A program made the translations under genes and the position numbers. Positions 46,947 to 57,674 of a DNA stretch of 64,000 bases are shown here, piece by piece. The stretch's first letter is position 1. Each line of letters begins with the position of its first letter. The stretch spans positions 1,185,383 to 1,249,382 of the forward strand of contig JASKMD010000020.1 in NCBI GenBank assembly GCA_030144725.1. The letters run 5' to 3'. The stretch comes from Haematococcus lacustris. Its lineage: Eukaryota; Chlorophyta; Chlorophyceae; Chlamydomonadales; Haematococcaceae. The notes under the pieces are model-generated. The model was given only the letters and a program-made list of their open reading frames with translations. It was not told the origin of the DNA and searched no databases.

Positions 46947-49900
46947 GGCCAGCGTGCAGGGTTGGTTGAAGGCAGCACGGGCAGGCAAGCGCAGTGTGAG
47001 CACCTCCCGGGGCATCTTTTACCTCCAGGACACGCTGGCCTGCTGCTGCTTCCTGGAAGCCCTGCTGGTCAACTGGCAGCGGGAGGATGGCACATCCTTC
47101 ATGTGAGCGCTGCAGGGCCCTGCCTTGACAGCACACGCACTGCGATGCAAGGAATGCAATTAGTGCAAGGGATCTCCAATGAACACTGATGGTGTGACAC
47201 ACCCACATAGCATACCCATGCCAGCTGACAGTGTTTGCGTCCAAAGCATAATGTCCACATCCTGCAGTTCACTTTAGCCTCAGCACCAGACTTGTAGGGG
47301 ATCAGTAGGGATGATCCCTGTGTTTGGATAAGAGTGAGGATGAGGCTTTCCTCGGGACTCGAGTAGCGAACCAGCATCTCCAGACTGCCGGCAACCATAA
47401 TCAGCCTGCACAGTGCTTGCGTGTTTCTGGTGGTCACACGCACATTGCAGCCGGCACCGCCACCCGACCTGCTGGCCTGCCTGTACTTAAACCCTTGCTT
47501 GCTGTGTTTTCTTAGTTACTACTATGATCACAGCAGTGGGTGTGCAGTAGCCTTTTCTGGGGCCTGCTTCAGCCTGTTTGCACAGCTTGACAGCATGTGC
47601 AGCCATCAGCCATCAGCTGCCCTATCGCCCCGCTCCAGCTCCGCAACTCTCCCAGCTTTGCCCAACCTGTGCAACCCATCAGACTGATGATAACCAGACT
47701 GATGATAACCTTGTGCCTTTTGGTTAGCAGGGCTCCATTGCTGCTGCTCCCAGGGCCTTTCTGGTCTATGGCTGCTCACCCATTGACATGGCTGCCCCCC
47801 TGGCCTGGCCCTGGAACGTGCTCGATGTAATGGCCCTGCGCTACGCCCCCACCAACGTGCTGGTGGCAGAGGCAGCCACAGGGCACGTGATGCTCCAGAA
47901 TCCCACATCAGTTGCGGCCTTCGGCGACCACAGCCATGGCAGCTTCAGTGACTGGGCCACCCTACTGGAACCCATCACCCTCCACTGCTCCGAGGCGGGT
48001 GGCTGCTGCGAGGGAGACAGTGGCCCTCATCCTCATCCTCATTATCAGCAGCAACAGGGTGGCGGTGCCAAGGAGGTGGAGGACCGCAGCGATCAGGCAG
48101 GCCGCCCATGCACTCCACCACCCTCTGCAGCACCGGCAGATACTAGCTGGCAGAACCCTGAGTACAGGCCAGGCTCGTTGCTGGCAGCTGGTCGACTGGA
48201 CTATGTCAGCCACCTGTTCCACGGCCCCAAGGTAAGTGGCCTACAGGCAGGCTGGGTGTCATCAGGCACCAGTGCCGTGCTGGTCTGTACGGGCAACGCT
48301 GGCAGTAGCTGTACAGCTAAGACGACATGGTTGCTGTCAGCCCTGGCATGGCAATCAGCACGTCCAGGATTGCAAGCTTGTCAGGGCCCCTCATACCTTT
48401 AGGCTGAGACCCGGAGGATACCTAGCGTAAAGCACCATATTCAATCAATGTCGACCCCACTTTCCCCTCAGTTCCCCTAGGATGACATGTTTGCTTTCAG
48501 CCATGGCATGGCAAGCAGCATGGCAAAGGATCGCAAGCTCGTCAGGTTCTCTCAATGCATATGCTGAGGCAAGGTGGCTACTTAGTCTTTGCTATATACC
48601 CCAGAGCACAACAGGGTTCTGGGCCACTCGCTCATCACCTACTACTGGCAACTGCATCCCTCCTCCCATCACTCCAGGTGCAAGCAGGGCCCGCACCAAG
48701 CAACTGGAAGTGGTAGTCCACCCTGCTGCCGGTCCTCCTTGCCTTGCTCACTTTCCATCTTGCTACTGAGGGTGCCAGCTGTGTGGTTGACCTGCAGGGG
48801 GCTATCCAACGCCGGGCAATGGAGGAAGCAGTGCGTGCGGGGAGCGTCTACAGAGCCCGAGTGTGAGTGGGCCTGACTGCAAGAGGGGTCACATGCTTGC
48901 TTGACTGCATGCTTGACTGCAAACCAGGACCACAGCTCGCCTAACCTCGGCCACACTCCCTCACAGCCCAGCACCTTCCTGCTCAAGGGCCCAGGGCCCA
49001 AGGCCTGTTGTTCCTTGTTGAATAAGTTTTGTTGGCTGCAAACCAGGACGCAAGGAAATGCAGGCATGGCAAGGTTGAGAGGAGGGTAAGGCAGGCACCG
49101 CATATGATGCCTGTTGTGTGTGTAATGTGTATGATGCGCCATTGTGTCCCATTCCATCTCTGTCTTGTGTGGGTAATGCGTAGACGATGGAACTTGGGTG
49201 AGGTGGGACCCGGTCAAACCATCACGACTGGTAAAAACATCGGGTGGTCAAGACGGCACAGCCCTTGTCAGAGAAAGAGCAAGAGTCAAAACTACCTCAC
49301 ACTGAACTCTATAACAACTAGAAACTTTGATGGTCTAACCAACCTCAACCTGCTTACCTCAATAGGTGGCAAGGAGACCACCATCTCAGTTTCTTTGCAC
49401 CCTACATCAACTCATCCCTCGTAGCTTCCATACTTTGTTCTTACCCACCATGGCCCACTGAACACAACAGGACATTGAAGCTGGCAACAGTTCACACAGC
49501 GGCTGTGTCAGGTCCACCACCCTTTCACCTTCCTCCCACTCCCCTGCGTGGCTGTGCTTGCTTCCCTGCAGGCAGATCACCAGCCCCGTACTGCTGCAGC
49601 TGCTGACCATGCAGACAGGGGATGTGCGGGCAGGCCTACCAGGGGGCTTCCACACCGCCCCTTGCTGGTCAGAGGTGTGGCACGAGGTTCACGTGTGCTC
49701 CATGCAGTCGCCTTACACCCTGGACCAGCTGCTGGTGCTCGCCCAGGTGTGTCCTCAATGGGTTATCACTCCACCTGACTTGGCTTGCGGGGTTCATTGT
49801 TAAACCAGCTACTGTGCTCAGGTGAAGGTTAGGGTGCAGGACCTTGCCTGGTTTGTGGCGGTGACTGTGACTTGGAGCCAGTTTGGAGGATGAGGCCAGT

Positions 49901-52900
49901 TTGCGATGAGCAAAGGGTGGCAGATCATAGTACTAGATAGGGGGCTAGATCAGTGGCTGTGTTAAAGTATGTGAAGCAAGGGTGGCACAAGCGCAATACA
50001 TGGCCTGGTGCATACCACTGGCTTGTTGCAGCATGCTTGCTGCTGCCCTTGAAGCCTGCATGGCCGGCATGGCTTGTGTGTTGTCACGGTGTAGTAGCAT
50101 GGTAAGGTTGCACCAGAGCCCCCACTCAGCTAGGATCAGCTTGGGCCCTGCACTGAGTGAGCAAAGCCTGTTGTTGCCTGCAGCACGACATCAGTGCCGC
50201 TGTGGCTGCGGAGAAGCGTGAGCTGCAGCTGCGCACTCAGCAGGAGGCCCTGCTGCAGGAGATCCTGCCCCAGCAGGTCAGGACCTGGCCACACAGCACC
50301 CCTGACCCTGCCCTTGCCCCTGCACTGGCTGCCATCGATCCGTACCCTACACTTGTACTCCCCTTGCCCTTGCTGCTGCTCCCACACCAACCTTGCACCG
50401 CCCTGCATTGTCCACTTAGGGTCATCACATACTGATGCCCCAGCTTGGCCTTTTCCTTGCCAGCTGTCAGCCCACACCTCACCCTTGTCCACCTCGCCTC
50501 AGGTAGTGGACGTGCTCCTGGGCAAGGACCCTGTTGTTGAGCAGGCTGATGTGGCAACCAGCCCCCTGTACACCAGCTTGCGCCTGGCCTTGTCCCAACA
50601 GCAGCTCGAAACATGCCCAGCCGCAGAAGCATCATGTACCAACAGCAGCAGCAACATGCCCAGCCGCCTCAGCTATGACTGCGGCCCGGCAGCTGGTGCA
50701 CAGCCGGCATTGCTGTTCATTGGGGACCAGCCTGCCATGCCTGTTCTCAACAGGGCTGCCTTGCCTAGCAGGCCAACAGAAGCTGCATTGCCTGCTCTCA
50801 CAAGTCACAGCCACCTGCCTGCATGGCCTGCGTTGATGGAGGCTGCCCTGCAAACGTCCCCAGCTGTGGCAGAGCCAGCAGCAAGAGCAACAGTGGTGAC
50901 AACCAGCCAGCAGCAGAAGCTGCAGCAACTACAGGTCATGTTCAAGCAAAGGCAGGGCCATGCGGCAGCAGGCCAGGCAGCAGCAGGCCAGGCAGCAGCA
51001 GGCCAGGCAGCAGCTGGCCAGGCAGCAGCAGGCCAGGCAGCAGCAGGCCAGGCATCAGCAGGCCAGGCATCAGCAGGCCAGGCATCAGCAGGTCAGGGAG
51101 CAGCCGAGCAGGAGCCTACTGAGAACAGGGGGCAGAAGCAGCAGCAGGCCAAGCCGTGGTCATCCTGCACACAAGATGTTCCAACACTGCATCCTCAAGA
51201 AGCGTGCAAGGCTGCTAAGGCAGATGCTTTGCAAGCGCTGCAAAAGCTTTTTGTCAACCGCCAGCCACCGATGCGATCAGTAGCAGCGGAGACAGTAGCA
51301 GTGCCAGCAACCACAGGCACACCAGCAACGTCTGCGACCGTGCAGCCTGCAGACAATTACCCTGCAGCAGCAGCCAATATGCGAGCAGCCATCATGCAGC
51401 AGGAGTCGTCGCAGCAGGCAGCAGCTGCAGGAGCCTCACATGGGATGGAGCAGCAGGAGCTGCTGCTACACAAGCCCACTTGGTCGGCAGAGCGTATCAA
51501 TACTGGTGCACCTGCTACTGTGCTCCAGCTACCAGCTGAGCCTGGGCTCACAGTCTCCGTACATGGGGCAACCCATCTGCCCAGCAACCCATCTGCTCCA
51601 GCAGCCTGCTCAGCCACCCCTGACAGTCTGGCCCAGCTGCAGCTCCAGGACCACCAGCTGGAGCTGCAGCTGCAGGCCCTGCTAGCTGAACAGCGGCGGG
51701 TGCGGGCTGCCATGCAGGAGTTGCTGCAGGTAGCCCCCACAGATAGGTGTTGCCTCTCCTTACCGCCACCTCAGGCCTGCCTGAAGGCCCCCCAGACCGC
51801 AGCAGGCGCTGCAGGTGAGGCACACCTCTCACGCCCTGCTGCCCTGCCAGCTGTTGCAATGCCTGACCAGCCGCACCATCCCTTGCAAAACCCACTACTG
51901 CACTACCCAGTACTAACACAGCCGAGCAGCTGGGAGCAGCCCACCCTCCTGCCTTGCGCCCACAGCTGCCCGATGCCTCGTCCCTGCCGCCCTGCAGGGG
52001 ATGGCTTGGTGTCTATTGTGAGCCTGGATGCCATGCTGGGGGGCCACTCCGAGTTGCTGCCAAAGCTCATGCAACCCAGCAAGGCGGAGAAGGAGAGGGA
52101 GTTGCAGGACCTTCTATACAACCTGGAACAGCTGACGATGGGGCGCTCAGGGAAGGCACCGCCTGATGGGCTGCACCTGAGGCAGAGCCCCCCATGCACC
52201 CATCTGACAGCTGACAGCCCTCCCACCTGCAAAGCTGATGAGCAGAGCGAGCACCTCAACTGCACTGCTGGCAGCAAACACCTCCACGGCCCCCAGACCC
52301 TTTCCTCACCACAGCTGTCTCTGCTGGATACCTCGAGGCGCAGCTTGGACCGCAGCTCGCCCAACCTCGGCCACACTCCCTCACAGCCCAGCACCTTCCT
52401 GCTCAAGGCCCCAGGGCCATGCGGGGCACGCGCGTGTTCTTTTGAGCTGCCTTCGTCCCGGCGCCCTGTGCCTGTTCGTCACCACTTTGAGCTTCGTCAC
52501 CCTTCTCCCTCCCATTCAGCTCGCACTCCCGATTCTACCAGGCAGCACGGCCTGCTTGGGTACCACCACAGTGAGGGGAGGCAGTCCACTGGCAGCCGTG
52601 CAGCAACGGAGGGCATGGGTAGCTTGTTTGGCCACTGGTCATCCAGCCTGATGGTTGGCAGCAGGATGGCACGTGCTGATGCAAATCTTTCTCCAGGGCC
52701 AAGGCTGGTTTTAGGCAGAGCCACAGCCCCTGGGGCAGTCCCTGACACAAAAGCTGCAGCCAAGGTCAGCTCTGCTCTGGGTATCAGGGTAGGTAGCTGG
52801 GGCGATGAATCCATCTCAGGCAGCGACTTCAATGGCTCTATGGGCCTTGGACCTGAGAATGGCAGCCTGAACAGTACCAGCGGCCCGCCTATCAGTGTGA

Positions 52901-54208
52901 TGACTTCACAATGGCATGAGGAGCTGATGAGCCAGGCTATCGAGGGGATGGATTGCTCCCCAAACGTGGACCGGGCGCTACGAGGGTATGCACGCCAAGC
53001 ACGCTTGGCTGATGAGGTGGGCTGGCCGTCATGCGCACATTCACAGCCAGCATCACCAGCACACAGTCCATCGCACTGCATGGCTTGGCTGGAGACTGCC
53101 AGCACTGTTGCCACACGGTCACACACACGGGTCAACAGGTGCACTCTGTTGCGTGCCGCCCCACAGGCAGGGCCTGCTGCTTGCTCTGTGGCCCTGCTGC
53201 TAGTACACGGGCGGTGCCAGGCTAGCTTCAGTTCCATGCCTGGTATGGGGTGTTGGTGGTGTGCTGTCCAGGCAAACAAGACCAGGGGTGGGGTGCACCT
53301 GTCAACCCGCGACGTCATGCGCTTGGCCACGTGGCATGAGGAGGTAGGTGCATGGCAGCTAGCCCAAGGCGTCACTTCCTTGCACCCGCATGCAATAAAG
53401 GAACTGCCCTTAAACTTACCTGACCCTCATGACCCTGGGCAGTCATCTTAACCACTTGCCCCACTGCTAGCCCCCATGTTCCCAGGCTGCACATGTTGCC
53501 TCTGTCGTCACCTTCCCTACAGCTTCCATGTGGCCCCCTCCCTGCTGGGCTTCAGGTCACTCTGCTGTTTGCCGACATCAAGGGCTTCACCTCCATGGCC
53601 GCCCCCCTGCATCCTGCCCAAGTCATGCTCTTCCTCAACCACCTGTTCAACCAGTGGGTGGCCCAGAGTGGAAGGGCTCCTCACAGAGTTCACCACCACG
53701 CTTGCTCGCACAGCTGCAGCCAGCAGCAGCCTTGCCAGTGCATACCTGATCGTTGCGACCACATGGTCATCCTCAGGCTGCAAACCAGGCTCACTGTCTG
53801 GCTGCCAGGTGGGCCATTGCCTCCATCCCTGTCCCTCCTCAAGCCGCGGTGAAGAGGTGGCATGAGCTGGCTGAGGCCTGCCGGCACCATCACATGTTGT
53901 CTCACATGCATGCTGTGACTTTTGACTTTTGGTCACACATTGCAGCTCCTCGCTTCCTGTCAATGCCTCCAGTCAAACCTCCTGCCACTCCCTGCGCTTG
54001 GTGCACACTTGGTACCCCCACCACGTTTTGGTCATGTCCAGGTTCTTGTCCCGCCCGCAGCTTGGTGCCCTACCAGTGTTGGTAGCCAAAGCATGGTTTT
54101 GAGAATCTGACTACTGCAGTTGCCTGCCATCAGCAGACCACCAGCTCGTGTGTTGCTTGTGTGTGTTTTAGGTTTGATGACCTGCTGGCAGATCATGACG
54201 TGTACAAG
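46947..54208 (+). CDS. PAS-domain class III nucleotidyl cyclase, both ends incomplete
   Basis: Probably makes cAMP or cGMP. Phase-consistent exons are 47731-48231, 48798-48862, 49572-49746, 50184-50276, 50503-53343, 53556-53653 and 54172-54208. An exon-like segment at 46947-47102 precedes them but does not join in phase, so one exon is missing. Exon 47731 holds a PAS-like domain (ALRYAPTNVLVAEAATGHVM, LQNPTSVAAFGD), continued by WHEVHVCSMQSPYT. A coiled linker (HDISAAVAAEKRELQLRTQQ, EALLQEILPQ) is typical of algal PAS cyclases. The 947-codon exon 50503-53343 is a Q/A/S-rich insertion with an AAGQA repeat, ending RLATWHEE. The catalytic start VTLLFADIKGFTSM carries the first metal-binding Asp, and the frame goes on to FDDLLADHDVYK. 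The gap removes the rest, including the residues that set ATP or GTP preference. Confidence 0.75.
48927..49000 (+). repeat. Copy of cyclase exon fragment in its own intron
   Basis: Nearly identical to 52347-52420 of the large cyclase exon (AGCTCGCCYAACCTCGGCCA then CACTCCCTCACAGCCCAGCA), placed in the intron between the 48798 and 49572 exons. Confidence 0.85.
50962..51115 (+). repeat. 15-bp coding repeat, AAGQA pentapeptide
   Basis: About ten copies of GCAGGCCAGGCAGCA in the large cyclase exon, encoding AAGQA, later ASAGQ. Being a multiple of three, copy-number change would keep the frame. Confidence 0.85.
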
Positions 54209-54338
54209 GTGGGTCAGGTGCTTGCGCGGGGGCTCTTTTGACTAGCTGCTTCCAGGCTGCGTCACAGCAAACACAGGCTACTTGCTTGCGCTTTAACCCA
54301 AAGCCACTTGCCAGCCCTGTCTTTACTTTGCCCTTTTG

Positions 54339-54838
54339 NNNNNNNNNNNNNNNNNNNNNNNNNNNNNNNNNNNNNNNNNNNNNNNNNNNNNNNNNNNNNN
54401 NNNNNNNNNNNNNNNNNNNNNNNNNNNNNNNNNNNNNNNNNNNNNNNNNNNNNNNNNNNNNNNNNNNNNNNNNNNNNNNNNNNNNNNNNNNNNNNNNNNN
54501 NNNNNNNNNNNNNNNNNNNNNNNNNNNNNNNNNNNNNNNNNNNNNNNNNNNNNNNNNNNNNNNNNNNNNNNNNNNNNNNNNNNNNNNNNNNNNNNNNNNN
54601 NNNNNNNNNNNNNNNNNNNNNNNNNNNNNNNNNNNNNNNNNNNNNNNNNNNNNNNNNNNNNNNNNNNNNNNNNNNNNNNNNNNNNNNNNNNNNNNNNNNN
54701 NNNNNNNNNNNNNNNNNNNNNNNNNNNNNNNNNNNNNNNNNNNNNNNNNNNNNNNNNNNNNNNNNNNNNNNNNNNNNNNNNNNNNNNNNNNNNNNNNNNN
54801 NNNNNNNNNNNNNNNNNNNNNNNNNNNNNNNNNNNNNN
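54339..54838. other. Assembly gap, 500 N
   Basis: Exactly 500 N, a placeholder gap. It interrupts the cyclase catalytic domain. Confidence 0.99.
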
Positions 54839-55129
54839 CTAGCTCCAGGCCATGGCGGGCACTGGCACTGCCCAAGGGAGCTGACACCACAGCTGGCATC
54901 CACCCCTCTTTGCTGCAGCCAAGCACCCCCTGCCTGCCCCCCGCCCCTGCATGACAACCCCCTGCCCGCCTGGCCATCGATCTCCGCTTTTCCTTTCCCT
55001 TCCCAACCTCAGCCCCCCCTCCCCCTACCTCCCTTCTCTACCCCCTTGCCGCCTGTCCGCCTGGTTGCATGCCCGCCTCCTTGCCCCTGCTCAACCACCC
55101 CAACCAACCCAACCAACCCAACCACCCAC
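54839..55129. other. Intron or gap-edge sequence, no exon seen
   Basis: C-rich, with CCAACCAACC repeats at 55091-55120. Neither a cyclase continuation on the plus strand nor a further FUSC exon on the minus strand was found. Confidence 0.5.
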
Positions 55130-55841
55130 CCAGTATGGTGCCCAGCGCCCGCTCCGTGCTGGTCTGTGCCACGCGGCCGATGAGGGGGGCAGTGAGCATG
55201 ATGCAGGTGACACCGGCCCAGGCGCTGCTGCGCACCAGCTCGTCCAGGTAGGCCTTGGGGAAGCCTGTGCAGGCAGCAGGGGTCAGGGCCAGAGGTAGGC
55301 AAGGGGTCTGGCTGCATGGGGCAATGGCCAGGGGAGGATTTTATGCAAGCCTCTACAAGTTAGCCCAGAGCTGCGTCATGATGCAGCTCTGGGCTATGTG
55401 TGCTGAAGAGTACTGCCTGCTGCTGTTGCTGCCGCTTCTGTTGCTGCTGCTGGTGCTCCTGCTACTGCTCTCCAGTCGTTCTGACATGACAATCGGGTGA
55501 AGGGGCAGCCCCGACAGCGCCATCATGCTAGCCGGATGTCCAAGATATCTTATCCGTGGTTAACCGAGATTTTGACATGAACACATGTCCTCGCGGGTCA
55601 ATACAGCTTCAACCCCTAGCGCAGGGATTTGTCCGGCGCTGAAAGCCATTGACGGTCGAAGGTTGGGGGCCTGGACATGTTTGTCGTGGGCGACGCTACC
55701 TGGAGGTGCCCACAGCCCGTGGCCAAGCAGGCCGAACAGGAAGAGCGCGATGAAGAGCCGGATTCCACGCCGCACCCAATCAGGTATGCTGCTGGTGTGA
55801 ACACGGAACTCTGGCGCGCACAGAACCAGCCGAGATGGCAT
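55130..55841 (-). CDS. FUSC/ALMT-like membrane protein gene, 5' portion
   Basis: Exon 1 55841-55700 starts at ATG (MPSRLVLCAPEFRVH) and carries the first membrane helix with its basic lead (IPDWVRRGIRLFIALFLFGL). Exon 2 55264-55130 follows in phase 1 and holds LVRSSAWAGVTCIMLTAPLI with a GRVAQTSTERALGTILG ending. This W-x-x-V-T...R-x-x-GT pattern is the signature of the FUSC/ALMT superfamily of anion channels and exporters, as in plant aluminium-activated malate transporters. An upstream in-frame GTG exists, but the ATG is preferred. No further exon was found down to the gap edge at 54838. The expected helices 3-6 and the cytosolic tail are missing; a fitting 3' part lies at 25227-30395. Confidence 0.6.
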
Positions 55842-56450
55842 CGCGGCGAGTCCCACGGCCCGCACGTGATGATTAGCGCGAGACGGGCAGCTCAGCCTAA
55901 GTGGCGTGCCCGGCCAATGCGCCCTTCACAGGCCACCCCACCAGATAGCGCTGCATGGACTTCGCACGTGAAACTTTTGCACGAGGCACGGCGTGTGCGT
56001 AGTATGCAGCATGGTTGTGCTTCGCAGTATCAGGCTTAGATGAAGCAGGGACGTGCAGGGTCAGGCGTTCTCAACATGGGGTCTTCATGCAATCTATATG
56101 CAATTGATGCCCCCCTACTTGATCCACTGACATAGCGTTGACCCGCCTGCTGCAATCCAGTACAACGCGTTTGGCTCAAGGCAGCGATGGCTACAAGCGT
56201 CTCCCGGTGTTGGCAGCCGCATGTGACCCGGATGTGTCCCGATCACAGACATGATTTATCTCACTTGTAAGCTTTTGAGCTATCCGGTTGCGATGCACGA
56301 CACGTCGTCGGTACACACGGCCAAACTGTGGTCAACATTACTGCGCGAGCTTGTCAAAGCCAAAGCCCAACCCTAGTCCTACGAATGACAAGATGATGGT
56401 TGCAGGTCCATGAGTTCCCGTCCAGCTTCAACTTGCGCCAAGAGTTCTGA
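55842..56450. other. Intergenic between SOUL and FUSC/ALMT-like genes
   Basis: Of lower GC than its neighbours. It should contain the promoter of the minus-strand FUSC/ALMT-like gene and the terminator of the SOUL gene. No confident element was identified. Confidence 0.35.
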
Positions 56451-57612
56451 TTAACCATTCATTGCGTTGACTTGCTGTAGCTGTCTGTCGCCCCACTTGC
56501 GCCGCCACTCACGAAACAGGGCCTTGTCGGGCACGTACACCCATTCCTGGCCTGGCCCTGCCCATCTGCACAGCTCAGTGGTACTGCATGCACTCTGTCT
56601 GTGGCCACTACCTGCAGCCACTACCTGCAGCCACTGCTGCTGCTGCTCACTGCTGAAGCCAGGCTTAAGCCTCATGCCGCGGCCCCTGCCCTGCCTGGCT
56701 CCACCTTGAGGTACAGCTCGTTGATGCGGCCGCCCAGCTGGTACACAGCGCCATACTGGCCCACTCGGAAGGCCCCCGCAGCCGCCTCCTCAGACAGCTG
56801 CACGCCGTCTGCACAGGGCCAAGGCCAGGGCCACACACCCCTCCTCACCCTCCACACCCAGCCATCCACCTGAGCCCTCACCCTCACCCCTCACGCTATT
56901 CCCCACCCCTACCCCTACCCCACCCCTCACCTATTCCCTACCCATACCCCACTCCCTGCCCCTGCCCCCACACCCTGGCTGCCACATCACAGTGGCACCC
57001 CCACCCCTCCTGCTGCAGGCCCCACCCTTATGCATGCCAGGGCCTAGTGCCCTAGTGGTGTAGCAGCCAGGGTGTAGGCGCAGGGGTAGCGGCAGGATGC
57101 ACCCCGCATGGTGTGATCATGTGTGATAGTGTGATGGTGGTGGTGATGAGTGCTCAGCACACAACCCCACACGTACTCCCACACCAGACCATGCACATGT
57201 TGACTTGCCCAGTCTAGGCGCGCGGTGCAGCTGCGAGGTCAATCAGCACAGCTTAAGCAGCAGTAGTGCACTGAAACCCCATTGCGCCCCCCCACCTCAC
57301 CCCTGCCCTAGGGAACCCCCTCTCACACCCTCCTGCGCCCCTGCAGTGCCTGCCACCACTTCCACGTCGACCCCAGCCATGCCGCTGACCCCAGCCCCCT
57401 TTCTTGCACAGTGAGGTGCCCTTTGGAGGTGCATGCTTGCCCAGGCGATGTGGTGCCCCAGGGCCAACCCGTGCCCCCCGCCCTCCGCCCCCCCACTCAC
57501 CCCTCTGCAGTGCAGCCAGCAGCTGGCGGCGGGCGCTCTCAGCAGAGGCCGGGGTGATGTAGCCCTCAAAGCGGTACACTGCCAGCAGCTCACCGCCTGT
57601 GGCCACTCACCC

Positions 57613-57674
<62 letters not shown>

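Noticed and set aside
50194..50502. Start of the 1085-aa ORF upstream of the cyclase exon
   Set aside because: This part runs through an intron out of phase with the HDISAAVAAEK exon; the coding exon starts at 50503.
54168..55183. ORFs spanning the second N gap
   Set aside because: Same reason; they also ignore the splice sites at 54172-54208.
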